Source of the DNA: Streptomyces sp. JHA26
Lineage (GTDB): Bacteria > Actinomycetota > Actinomycetes > Streptomycetales > Streptomycetaceae
NCBI RefSeq assembly: GCF_002005565.1
Contig: NZ_BDJC01000003.1
Span: 124,001-188,000, forward strand
DNA: 64,000 nt
Direction of reading: 5' to 3'
Shown here: positions 18,047-26,351 of the stretch, piece after piece
Numbering within the stretch: the first letter of the stretch is position 1
How the letters are laid out: each line of letters opens with the position of its first letter
Notes under the pieces: model-generated
The model's database searches: none
What the model saw: the letters and a program-made list of their open reading frames with translations, nothing else
What the model was told of the DNA's origin: nothing
Program-made: the position numbers and the translations under genes

Positions 18047-19110
18047 AGGCCCTGGTCCTGGCAGGTGGAACCGGCAGCAGACTGAGGCCGTTCACGCACA
18101 CCGGCGCCAAGCAGCTGCTCCCCATCGCCAACAGACCCGTGCTGTTCTACGCGCTGGACTCCCTCGCCGCGGCGGGCATCCGGGAAGTCGGCGTCGTCGT
18201 GGGGTCGCACGGCCGCGAGATCCGCGAACTGACCGGTGACGGTACGGAGTTCGGGTTACGCATCACCTACCTGCAACAGTCCCGCCCGCTCGGCCTCGCG
18301 CACGCGGTGCGCATCGCCCGCGACTTCCTCGGTGACGACGACTTCCTGCTGTACCTGGGCGACAACTACCTCCCGCAGGGGGTCACCGACTTCGTGCGTC
18401 TTGCCGCCGCCGATGCCGCGGCGGCCCGGCTGCTGCTGACCCCCGTAGCGGACCCCTCCGCGTTCGGAGTCGCGGAGGTCGACGCCGAAGGGAACGTGCT
18501 GCGCCTGGAGGAGAAGCCCGACACTCCGCGCAGCGCGCTCGCCCTCATCGGCGTGTACGCCTTCAGCCCGGCCGTGCACGAGGCGGTGCGCGCCATCGCC
18601 CCCTCGGCACGCGGCGAGCTGGAGATCACCCACGCCGTGCAGTGGATGGTCGACCAAGGGCTGCGCGTGCGTGCCGAGACCACCACCCGGCCCTGGCGCG
18701 ACACCGGCAGCGTGGAGGACATGCTGGAGGTCAACCGCCACGTCCTCGACGGGCTGGAGGGCCGGATCGAGGGCAAGGTCGACGCGCACAGCACGCTGAT
18801 CGGCCGGGTCCGGGTGGCCGAGGGCGCGGTGGTGCGCGGGTCACGCGTCGTCGGCCCGGTGGTCATCGGCGCGGGCGCCGTCGTCAGCAACTCCAGCGTC
18901 GGCCCGTACACCTCCGTCGGGGAGGACTGCCGGGTCGAGGACAGTGCCGTCGAGTACTCCGTCCTGCTGCGCGGTGCGCAGGTCGAGGGGGCGTCCCGCA
19001 TCGAGGCGTCCCTCATCGGCCGCGGCGCCGTCGTGGGCCCGGCCCCCCGTCTTCCGCAAGCTCACCGTCTGGTGATCGGCGACCACAGCAAGGTGTACCT
19101 CACCCCATGA
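18043..19110 (+). CDS. acbA: dTDP-glucose synthase (glucose-1-phosphate thymidylyltransferase), StrD/AcbA-like
   Basis: 355 aa, the long StrD-type rather than the ~290-aa RmlA type. N-terminus MKALVLAGGTGSRLRPFT with the substrate-binding region YLGDNYLPQG, LEEKPDTP and WRDTGSVEDMLEVN; the last ~100 residues are hexapeptide beta-helix repeats. It makes dTDP-glucose, feeding the 4,6-dehydratase encoded next and then the aminotransferase. The GTG at 18043 is favoured by GGAGG five bases upstream and by homology; an ATG at 17983 would add 20 residues unlike the family. Its stop overlaps the next start (ATGA). Confidence 0.92.
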   Translation: MKALVLAGGTGSRLRPFTHTGAKQLLPIANRPVLFYALDSLAAAGIREVGVVVGSHGREIRELTGDGTEFGLRITYLQQSRPLGLAHAVRIARDFLGDDDFLLYLGDNYLPQGVTDFVRLAAADAAAARLLLTPVADPSAFGVAEVDAEGNVLRLEEKPDTPRSALALIGVYAFSPAVHEAVRAIAPSARGELEITHAVQWMVDQGLRVRAETTTRPWRDTGSVEDMLEVNRHVLDGLEGRIEGKVDAHSTLIGRVRVAEGAVVRGSRVVGPVVIGAGAVVSNSSVGPYTSVGEDCRVEDSAVEYSVLLRGAQVEGASRIEASLIGRGAVVGPAPRLPQAHRLVIGDHSKVYLTP

Positions 19111-20084
19111 ACGCAGCGATCCTCGTCACCGGCGGGGCGGGTTTCATCGGCTCCGCCTACGTCCGCCACCTCCTGTCGCCCCGAGGACCCGGGGGCACGG
19201 CGGTGACCGTCCTCGACAAACTCACCTACGCCGGCAGCCTCGCACGCCTCCACGCGGTGCGCGACCACCCCGACCTCACCTTCGTCCAGGGCGACGTGTG
19301 CGACGCGTCCCTGGTGGACGCGCTGGCCCGACGCCACGACCAGATCGTGCACTTCGCCGCCGAGTCGCACGTCGACCGTTCCATCGCCGACGGCGACGCC
19401 TTCACCCGCACCAATGTGCTGGGCACCCAGGTGCTGCTCGACGCCGCGCTCCGCCACGGCGTGCGCACCTTCGTGCACGTCTCCACCGACGAGGTGTACG
19501 GCTCCCTCCCCCAAGGGGCCGCCAAGGAGAGCGATCCCCTGCGGCCCACCTCGCCGTACGCGGCGTCGAAGGCGGCCTCGGACCTGGTCGCCCTGGCCCA
19601 TCACCGCACGCACGGACTGGACGTCCGGGTGACCCGCTGCTCGAACAACTTCGGGCCCCACCAGCACCCGGAGAAGCTCATCCCGCGCTTCCTGGCCCGC
19701 CTGCTGTCCGGCGGCACCGTCCCGCTCTACGGCGACGGACGGTACGAGCGCGACTGGCTGTACGTCGACGACCACGTCCGGGCCGTCGAACTCGTCCGCG
19801 TGTCGGGCCGGCCGGGGGAGGTCTACAACATCGGGGGCGGCACCTCGCTGTCCAACCTGGAGCTCACGCACCGGCTGCTCGCCCTGTGCGGCGCGGGCCC
19901 GGAGCGGATCGAACACGTCGAGGACCGCAAGGGGCACGACCGGCGCTACGCGGTCGACCACGGCAAGATCACCGTCGAACTCGGATACCGGCCCCGCACC
20001 GACTTCGCGGCCGCCCTGGCCGAGACCGCCCAGTGGTACGAGCGCCACGCGGACTGGTGGCGTCCGCTGCTCGCGTCCGCGTGA
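19107..20084 (+). CDS. acbB: dTDP-glucose 4,6-dehydratase
   Basis: 325 aa, normal RmlB length. The NAD loop GGAGFIGSAYVRHLL starts at residue ~9; catalytic HVSTDEVYG and YAASKAASD (Tyr-x-x-x-Lys) and substrate-binding NNFGPHQHPEKLIP are intact. It converts dTDP-glucose to dTDP-4-keto-6-deoxyglucose, the substrate of the AcbV-like aminotransferase. It is translationally coupled to the preceding nucleotidyltransferase. No rmlC/rmlD homologues follow, so the pair serves the inhibitor sugar rather than rhamnose. Confidence 0.95.
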   Translation: MNAAILVTGGAGFIGSAYVRHLLSPRGPGGTAVTVLDKLTYAGSLARLHAVRDHPDLTFVQGDVCDASLVDALARRHDQIVHFAAESHVDRSIADGDAFTRTNVLGTQVLLDAALRHGVRTFVHVSTDEVYGSLPQGAAKESDPLRPTSPYAASKAASDLVALAHHRTHGLDVRVTRCSNNFGPHQHPEKLIPRFLARLLSGGTVPLYGDGRYERDWLYVDDHVRAVELVRVSGRPGEVYNIGGGTSLSNLELTHRLLALCGAGPERIEHVEDRKGHDRRYAVDHGKITVELGYRPRTDFAAALAETAQWYERHADWWRPLLASA

Positions 20085-20128
20085 CGCCGGGCCGGACCGG
20101 GACCACGGGACCTCGGCCGCTCCGGCGT
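20084..20128. terminator. weak hairpin between convergent acbB and malR
   Basis: A 7-bp inverted repeat ACGCCGG...CCGGCGT with a long loop lies in the 70-bp convergent gap. It is the only stem seen here and has no T tract, so it is at best a weak bidirectional terminator. Confidence 0.3.
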
Positions 20129-20154
20129 GTCGTGTCCGGGCGGTGGCCGGCGGG

Positions 20155-21192
20155 TCAGTGCCGGTCCGGCGGGCGCCGGCCGTCCCGCGGAGTGGCGGCG
20201 GTGGACCCCCGGACCACCAGTTCCGGCATGAGGACGAACTCGGTGCGCGGCGGCGGCGTTCCGGACATCTCCTCCAGCAGCGCGTCCACGGCGATCTGCC
20301 CCATCGCCTTGACGGGCTGTCTGATCGTGGTCAGCGGAGGGTCGGTGAAGGCGATGAGCGGCGAGTCGTCGAAGCCGACGACCGAGAGGTCGCCGGGAAC
20401 CGCAAGGCCTCTCTGGCGCGCGGCCCGGACGGCGCCGAGGGCCATCATGTCGCTGGCGCACACGACGGCCGTGCACCCCCTGTCGATCAGTGCGGACGCC
20501 GCCGCCTGGCCGCCTTCCAGGGAGAACAGCGAGTGCTGGATCAGTTCCCCGGCCTCCTGCGCAGACAGCCCCAGGTGCTCGTGCATACCGACGCGGAAAC
20601 CCTCGATCTTGCGCTGGACCGGCACGAAGCGCTCCGGCCCGAGCGCGAGCCCGATGCGCTCGTGTCCCAGCTCGGCCAGATGCGCCACGGCCAGACGCAT
20701 GGCGGCCCGGTCGTCCGGGGAGACGAAGGGCGCCTCGATCCGGGGGGAGAACCCGTTGACGAGCACGAAGGGCACCCGCTGCTGGTGCAGCCGGTCGTAG
20801 CGTCCGGTGTCTGCGGTGGTGTCGGCGTGCAGCCCGGAGACGAAGACGATGCCGGCCACTCCGCGGCCCACGAGCATCTCGGTGAGTTCGTCCTCGGTCG
20901 AACCCCCCGGCGTCTGCGTGGCCAGGACGGGCGTGTACCCCCGGCGCGTGAGCGCCTGCCCCATCACTTCGGCCAGCGCGGGGAAGACGGGATTGTCCAG
21001 CTCCGGTGTGATCAGGCCGACCAGCTCCGCACGCCGCTGCCGTGACGGGTACTCGTACCCCAGCGTGTCGAGTGCGGCGAGCACGGAGTCGCGGGTGTCC
21101 GTGGCCACACCGCGCGCGCCGTTGAGCACGCGGCTGACCGTGGCCTTGCTGACGCCCGCCTGGGCTGCGATGTCGGCGAGCCGCATGGTCAT
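20155..21192 (-). CDS. malR: LacI-family maltose regulator
   Basis: 345 aa. The helix-turn-helix LADIAAQAGVSKATVSRVLNG is at residues ~4-24, followed by a periplasmic-binding-protein-like effector domain with VGLITPELDNPVFPAL, PGGSTEDELTEML and FDDSPLIAFTDPPLTTIRQP. The sequence matches what I recall of S. coelicolor MalR, which represses malEFG and is released by maltose-type inducers. It is divergent from malE with about 240 bp between. The start used is the first of two ATGs (21192; the second is at 21186); no strong ribosome site precedes either. Confidence 0.92.
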   Translation of the reverse strand: MTMRLADIAAQAGVSKATVSRVLNGARGVATDTRDSVLAALDTLGYEYPSRQRRAELVGLITPELDNPVFPALAEVMGQALTRRGYTPVLATQTPGGSTEDELTEMLVGRGVAGIVFVSGLHADTTADTGRYDRLHQQRVPFVLVNGFSPRIEAPFVSPDDRAAMRLAVAHLAELGHERIGLALGPERFVPVQRKIEGFRVGMHEHLGLSAQEAGELIQHSLFSLEGGQAAASALIDRGCTAVVCASDMMALGAVRAARQRGLAVPGDLSVVGFDDSPLIAFTDPPLTTIRQPVKAMGQIAVDALLEEMSGTPPPRTEFVLMPELVVRGSTAATPRDGRRPPDRH

Positions 21193-21284
21193 GGCAGGGC
21201 ACTTTACCCGCTGGCCGCCGCTGTGCCCACTGCGTGGGGAAACGACGGGGCTGCGCAGTACGCCTGTCCGTCGTCCGCACAATG

Positions 21285-21322
21285 TCTGAAAATGCTTGCA
21301 GTAAATTGCCGCAACGTCTTTC
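21285..21322 (+). promoter_or_regulatory. malO: operator-like site in the malR-malE spacer
   Basis: TCTGAAAATGCTTGCAG (21285-21301) runs into a TTGCNGNAANTTGCCGCAA block (21296-21314) that ends in GTCTTTC. The second block recurs almost unchanged before the tendamistat-like gene at 38546, and the first recurs before the amylase gene and the aminotransferase operon. LacI/MalR proteins of Streptomyces bind TTGC-containing repeats of this type. The assignment is by motif recurrence, not by footprint. Confidence 0.65.
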
Positions 21323-21433
21323 GGTGCTCTTTCGTCCCTGTTACGTTCCTGGCAACCCCGGCGCCGCACAGGAGCGGTTGGCGTGAGGCCTCGACGCCTC
21401 CGCCCAATTCCGGGAAGAATCAGGGGAGTTGAC

Positions 21434-22708
21434 ATGCGGCGTGGCATTGCGGCCACCGCGCTGGTCGCGGCTCTGGCCATGACGGCTTCGGCATGTGGCG
21501 GGGACGACGACGGCCGGAACGGTGTCGGCGGGGGCAGCGGGGAGCTGTCGGGAACCGTCACCTTCTGGGACACCTCCAACGAGGCGGAGAAGGCGACGTA
21601 CCAGGCCCTCGCGGAACGTTTCGAGAAGGAGCACCCGAAGGTCGACGTCAAGTACGTCAACGTGCCGTTCGGCGAGGCGAACGCCAAGTTCAAGAACGCG
21701 GCGGGCGGCAACTCCGGTGCCCCGGACGTGATGCGCACGGAGGTGGCCTGGGTCGCGGACTTCGCCAGCATCGGCTACCTCGCCCCGCTCGACGGCACGG
21801 CCGCCCTCGACGACGCGTCGGACTACCTCCCGCAGGCCGCGGCCAGCACGAAGTACGAGGGGAAGACCTACGCGGTCCCGCAGGTGATCGACACCCTGGC
21901 GCTCTTCTACAACAAGGAGTTGCTGAAGAAGGCCGGCGTCCCGGCACCCGCCTCCGTCGCCGAGCTGAAGACGGCCGCCGCCAGGATCAAGGAGAAGACC
22001 GGCGCAACCGGCCTCTACCTGCGGGGCGACGACCCGTACTGGTTCCTGCCCTACCTCTACGGCGAGGGCGGCGACCTGGTCGACGAGAAGAACAAGACCG
22101 TCACCATCGACGACGGGCCCGGTGTGAAGGCGTACCGGATCCTCAAGGACCTGGTGGACAGCGAAGCGGCCATCACGGACGCGTCCGACGGCTGGAACAA
22201 CATGCAGAACGCCTTCAAGTCGGGCAAGGTCGCCATGATGCTCAACGGGCCGTGGGCCATCGAGGACGTCAGGGCGGGAGCCCGGTTCAAGGATCCCGCC
22301 AACCTCGGAGTGGCCCCCGTCCCGGCCGGCAGCGCCGGTCAGGGATCACCTCAGGGCGGGTGGAACCTGTCGGTGTACGCCGGCTCGAAGAACCTCGACG
22401 CCTCCTACGCCTTCGTGAAGTACATGAGCTCCGCCGAGGTGCAGCAGGAGACCACCGAGAAGCTGAGCCTGCTCCCCACCCGCACCTCCGTCTACGAGGT
22501 GCCGGCCGTCGCGGACAACGAGATGGTGAAGTTCTTCAAGCCGGCGGTCGACAAGGCCGTGGAGCGGCCGTGGATCGCCCAGGGCAACGCCCTCTTCGAG
22601 CCCATCCGGCTGCAGATGGCCAACGTGCTGGCCGGCAAGACCAGCCCGGACGAGGCGGCGTCGAGCACCGGCGACGCCTACCGCAAGCTGCTCAAGGACT
22701 ACAAGTAG
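21434..22708 (+). CDS. malE: maltodextrin/acarbose-type solute-binding lipoprotein (MalE/GacH-like)
   Basis: 424 aa. Lipoprotein signal with an atypical lipobox (ASAC, Cys21), a Gly/Ser linker, then a class I solute-binding fold (SGTVTFWDTSNEAEKATYQAL, QVIDTLALFYNKELL, GGWNLSVYAGSKN). It resembles both MalE of S. coelicolor and GacH, the acarbose-binding receptor of S. glaucescens. Because it lies beside an acarbose-type cluster it may capture maltodextrins and the extended inhibitor alike. AGGGGAG stands five bases before the ATG. It is the first gene of an operon with malF, malG, aglA and a regulator. Confidence 0.93.
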   Translation: MRRGIAATALVAALAMTASACGGDDDGRNGVGGGSGELSGTVTFWDTSNEAEKATYQALAERFEKEHPKVDVKYVNVPFGEANAKFKNAAGGNSGAPDVMRTEVAWVADFASIGYLAPLDGTAALDDASDYLPQAAASTKYEGKTYAVPQVIDTLALFYNKELLKKAGVPAPASVAELKTAAARIKEKTGATGLYLRGDDPYWFLPYLYGEGGDLVDEKNKTVTIDDGPGVKAYRILKDLVDSEAAITDASDGWNNMQNAFKSGKVAMMLNGPWAIEDVRAGARFKDPANLGVAPVPAGSAGQGSPQGGWNLSVYAGSKNLDASYAFVKYMSSAEVQQETTEKLSLLPTRTSVYEVPAVADNEMVKFFKPAVDKAVERPWIAQGNALFEPIRLQMANVLAGKTSPDEAASSTGDAYRKLLKDYK

Positions 22709-22734
22709 GCCACGGGAAGGCGGACCGACGACCC

Positions 22735-23757
22735 ATGGCTGTCGAGACCGGCCAGTCGGTGACGAAGGCCGCGGGCACACAGGGTGCCCGCGGCCGGGCC
22801 CACCGCACCGGCCACAAGAATCCCAGGACCCCGGGGCGTCTGCGCAGGGCCCTGGCCACCCACTGGTACGCCTGGAGCATGGTCGCCCCCGTGGTGGCCG
22901 TGATCGGCGTGATCATCGGATACCCCCTCGCGCGCGGCGTCTGGCTGTCCTTCACCGACGCCAACGAGGCCAACGTCGAGCGCACCATCGGCGTCAACCA
23001 CATCCCCGCGACGTACGAGCACGTCGGACTCGCCAACTACCGGGCGATCCTCGGTGACGGGGTCTTCTGGGACCGGCTCGGCTGGACCGTGGTGTGGACG
23101 GTCAGCTGCGTGGCGCTCTCCTTCGCCCTCGGGCTGTCCCTGGCCGTCATGCTCAACCGCACCTTCAAGGGCCGCACCCTGTACCGCACGGCCCTGGTCC
23201 TGCCCTGGGCGGTACCGGCGTTCGTCTCCGTGTTCACCTGGCGCCTGCTGTTCAACGAACGCAGCGGCCTGTTCAACGAACTGCTCACCGGCGCCGGGTT
23301 CGACCGGATCTCCTGGCTGAACGACCCCACCTGGGCGAAGATCTCCGTCATCGCGGTGAACGTCTGGGTGGGCGTGCCGTTCATGCTCATCGCCCTCCTC
23401 GGCGGCCTGCAGTCCATCCCCGGAGACCTCTACGAGGCCGCGGAGATGGACGGGGCGAGTCCCTGGCAGCGCTTCCGCCACATCACCCTGCCCGGACTGC
23501 GGTCCGTCTCGAGCACGGTCGTCCTGCTCAGCACCATCTGGACCTTCAACATGTTCCCGGTGATCTTCCTGCTGACCCGGGGCGGCCCGGGCGACGCCAC
23601 CGAGATCCTGGTGACGTACGCCTACCGCCTGTCCTTCGTCATCAGCCCGCGGGACTACTCCACGTCCGCCGCCTGGGGCGTGCTGATCCTGCTCCTCCTG
23701 GCACTCGTCACCGCGGCCTACCGCCGCGCACTGCGCAAGCAGGGAGACACCTGGTGA
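22735..23757 (+). CDS. malF: maltodextrin ABC transporter permease MalF
   Basis: 340 aa, MalF-type binding-protein-dependent permease with six to seven membrane spans. The EAA loop is EAAEMDGASPWQRFRHITLPGL, which contacts the ATPase. A ~45-residue polar N-terminal extension precedes the first span. The gene lies 26 bp after malE and its stop overlaps malG (GTGA). No ATPase gene is in the operon; Streptomyces sugar systems commonly share the multitask ATPase MsiK encoded elsewhere. Confidence 0.94.
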   Translation: MAVETGQSVTKAAGTQGARGRAHRTGHKNPRTPGRLRRALATHWYAWSMVAPVVAVIGVIIGYPLARGVWLSFTDANEANVERTIGVNHIPATYEHVGLANYRAILGDGVFWDRLGWTVVWTVSCVALSFALGLSLAVMLNRTFKGRTLYRTALVLPWAVPAFVSVFTWRLLFNERSGLFNELLTGAGFDRISWLNDPTWAKISVIAVNVWVGVPFMLIALLGGLQSIPGDLYEAAEMDGASPWQRFRHITLPGLRSVSSTVVLLSTIWTFNMFPVIFLLTRGGPGDATEILVTYAYRLSFVISPRDYSTSAAWGVLILLLLALVTAAYRRALRKQGDTW

Positions 23758-24638
23758 CCGACACGATCACGCGCACCCCCGTACGCACCGAGCCGCCGGC
23801 CTCCGCGCGCAAGCGCGGCGAGCGCGGCCCGCTGGCCTCGCTCGGACTGCACCTGACCCTGCTGACCGCCTCCGTCGTCGCGGTCTTCCCCCCGCTGTGG
23901 CTGCTGGCCACCTCCTTCAAACCGAAGACCGACGCGTTCGACACCTCGCTCGTCAAGGACTTCACGTTCGGCAACTACAGCCATGTCGTACGCGACACCG
24001 ACTTCCTGTCCTGGCTGCAGAACTCGCTGGTCGTCGTCGGACTGACCACGCTGATCGGCGTCTTCATCTCCGCCACCACCGGCTACGCGGTGAGCCGTTT
24101 CCGCTTCCCCGGCATGCGCCCCCTGATGTGGATGCTCCTGCTCACCCAGATGTTCCCGGTCGCGGTGCTCATCGTGCCGCTGTACAACCTGCTCGCCGGC
24201 CTCGGGCTGCTCAACCAGCCGATCGGACTGGTCGTCACCTACCTCACCGTCGCCGTGCCGTTCTGCGCCTGGATGATGAAGGGCTACTTCGACGGCATCC
24301 CGGTCGAGATCGACGAAGCCGGCCGGGTCGACGGGCTCACCCCGTTCGGCACGTTCTGGCGGCTGGTGCTGCCCCTGGCCAAGCCGGGGCTCGCCGTCAC
24401 CGCCTTCTACACCTTCATCACCGGCTGGGGCGAAGTGGCCTACGCGTCCGCCTTCATGACCGGCGAGGAGAACCTCACGCTCGCCGGAGGCCTCCAGACG
24501 TTCGTCAACCAGTACACGAGCGACTGGGGCGCACTGACCGCGGCCGCCGTGATCATCGCGGTCCCTGCCGCGATCGTCTTCGGACTCGTCCAGCGGCATC
24601 TCGTCTCCGGCCTGACCGCAGGCGCCACCAAGTCCTGA
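23754..24638 (+). CDS. malG: maltodextrin ABC transporter permease MalG
   Basis: 294 aa, six spans, with the EAA motif EIDEAGRVDGLTPFGTFWRLVLPLAKPGL. The GTG start overlaps the malF stop. It partners MalF and the MalE-like lipoprotein for uptake of malto-oligosaccharides released by the secreted amylases encoded downstream, and possibly of inhibitor-sugar conjugates. Confidence 0.94.
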   Translation: MTDTITRTPVRTEPPASARKRGERGPLASLGLHLTLLTASVVAVFPPLWLLATSFKPKTDAFDTSLVKDFTFGNYSHVVRDTDFLSWLQNSLVVVGLTTLIGVFISATTGYAVSRFRFPGMRPLMWMLLLTQMFPVAVLIVPLYNLLAGLGLLNQPIGLVVTYLTVAVPFCAWMMKGYFDGIPVEIDEAGRVDGLTPFGTFWRLVLPLAKPGLAVTAFYTFITGWGEVAYASAFMTGEENLTLAGGLQTFVNQYTSDWGALTAAAVIIAVPAAIVFGLVQRHLVSGLTAGATKS

Positions 24639-24665
24639 CCGTCCCCCAACGCAGGCAGGAGAACC

Positions 24666-26351
24666 ATGATCCAGTACCTTGCCGAACCCGGCACCCGTAC
24701 CCGACCCTCCGGTCCCGGCGAGCGTCCGGGCTGGTGGCGGGAGGCCGTGATCTACCAGGTCTATCCCCGCAGCTTCGCCGACAGCGACGGCGACGGGGTG
24801 GGCGACCTCCAGGGCATCCGCTCCCGGCTGCCGTACCTGAGGGACCTCGGCGTCGACGCCGTCTGGCTCAGCCCCTTCTACGTCTCGCCCCAGGCCGACG
24901 GTGGTTACGACGTCGCCGACTACCGGGCCGTCGACCCCGTGTTCGGCACGCTGCTCGACGCGGACGAACTGATCCGCGACGCGCACGCCCTGGGGCTGCG
25001 CGTGATCGTCGACGTGGTCCCCAACCACTGTTCGGACCAGCACGACTGGTTCCAGCGCGCCTTACGTGAGGGCCCCGGCTCCCCGCTGCGCGACCGCTTC
25101 CACTTCCGGCCGGGACGCGGGACCGCCGGTGAGGCTCCGCCCAACGACTGGGAGTCCATCTTCGGCGGCCCCGCCTGGACGCGCACGAAGAACCCGGACG
25201 GCACACCGGGGGAGTGGTACCTCCACCTCTTCGCTCCCGAGCAGCCCGACTTCAACTGGGACAACCCGGCCGTGCGGGACGAGTTCCGCTCCGTCCTGCG
25301 CTACTGGCTCGACATGGGCGTCGACGGCTTCCGCGTCGACGTCGCCCACGGCCTGGTCAAGGCCGCAGGGCTGCCTGACATGGGGCGCACCGGGCAGCTG
25401 CAGCTGCTGGGCACCCAGTCACTGCCCTTCTTCGACCAGGACGGCGTGCACGAGATCTACCGGTCCTGGCGCAGGATCCTGGACGAGTACCCGGGAGAGC
25501 GCATCGGCGTCGCCGAGGCGTGGACACCGAGCGCCGAGCGCACGGCCAACTACCTGCGGGCGGACGAGCTGCACCAGGCGTTCAACTTCCACTACCTAGG
25601 AGCCGGCTGGGACGCCGGCGCCCTGCGCCGGGCCATCGACGAATGCCTCGACGCCATGCGCCCGGTGGGCGCGCCCAGCACCTGGGTGCTGTCCAACCAC
25701 GACGTCGTCCGGCACACCACCCGCCTCGCCGTGGACGGTCCCGAGCAGGGGGTGCGCCGGGCCCGCGCGGCGACGCTGCTGATGCTGGCCCTGCCCGGGT
25801 CCGCCTACCTCTACCAGGGTGAGGAACTCGGCCTGCCGGAGGTGACCGACCTGCCGGACGAGGTGCGGCAGGACCCCTCGTTCTTCCGGGACAACGGGCA
25901 GGACGGGCTGCGGGACGGCTGCCGGGTACCGATCCCGTGGTCGGGGACCGAGGCGCCGTACGGCTTCGGACCCGTCGCGGGCGGACCGAGCTGGCTGCCG
26001 CAGCCGGAGAGCTGGAGGCACTTGTCGGTCGAGGCGCAGTCCGGCGACCCCGGCTCGACGCTGGAGCTCTACCGCAGCGCCCTGGCACTGCGCCGGGAGC
26101 ACCCCGCCCTGGGCGCCGGCGAGGGAGTCGAGTGGCTGGAGGCCCCTGAGGGCGTCCTCGCCTTCCGCCGCACCGCGCGGGGCCCGGGCGACCAGACCTG
26201 GGCCGGCGACCTGGTCTGCACCGTCAACCTGACCGGTGCGCCGGTGCGGTGGACCCCGCAGGGGCGGCCGCTGCTCAGCAGCTGCGAGCCGGTGACCGAG
26301 GGCGACGCGGCCGGGCTCCCCGCGGACAGCACCGTCTGGTGGGCGGTGTGA
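24666..26351 (+). CDS. aglA: cytoplasmic alpha-glucosidase (GH13), AglA-like
   Basis: 561 aa, no signal peptide. GH13 oligo-1,6/alpha-glucosidase features: VYPRSFADSDGDGVGDL, VDVVPNH, nucleophile in GFRVDVAHG, acid/base Glu in IGVAEAW, and SNHDVVRH. It hydrolyses imported maltodextrins to glucose. An AGGAG site precedes the ATG, 27 bp after malG. The same gene follows malG in S. coelicolor. Its stop overlaps the GTG of the next regulator, so enzyme and regulator are cotranslated. Confidence 0.92.
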   Translation: MIQYLAEPGTRTRPSGPGERPGWWREAVIYQVYPRSFADSDGDGVGDLQGIRSRLPYLRDLGVDAVWLSPFYVSPQADGGYDVADYRAVDPVFGTLLDADELIRDAHALGLRVIVDVVPNHCSDQHDWFQRALREGPGSPLRDRFHFRPGRGTAGEAPPNDWESIFGGPAWTRTKNPDGTPGEWYLHLFAPEQPDFNWDNPAVRDEFRSVLRYWLDMGVDGFRVDVAHGLVKAAGLPDMGRTGQLQLLGTQSLPFFDQDGVHEIYRSWRRILDEYPGERIGVAEAWTPSAERTANYLRADELHQAFNFHYLGAGWDAGALRRAIDECLDAMRPVGAPSTWVLSNHDVVRHTTRLAVDGPEQGVRRARAATLLMLALPGSAYLYQGEELGLPEVTDLPDEVRQDPSFFRDNGQDGLRDGCRVPIPWSGTEAPYGFGPVAGGPSWLPQPESWRHLSVEAQSGDPGSTLELYRSALALRREHPALGAGEGVEWLEAPEGVLAFRRTARGPGDQTWAGDLVCTVNLTGAPVRWTPQGRPLLSSCEPVTEGDAAGLPADSTVWWAV

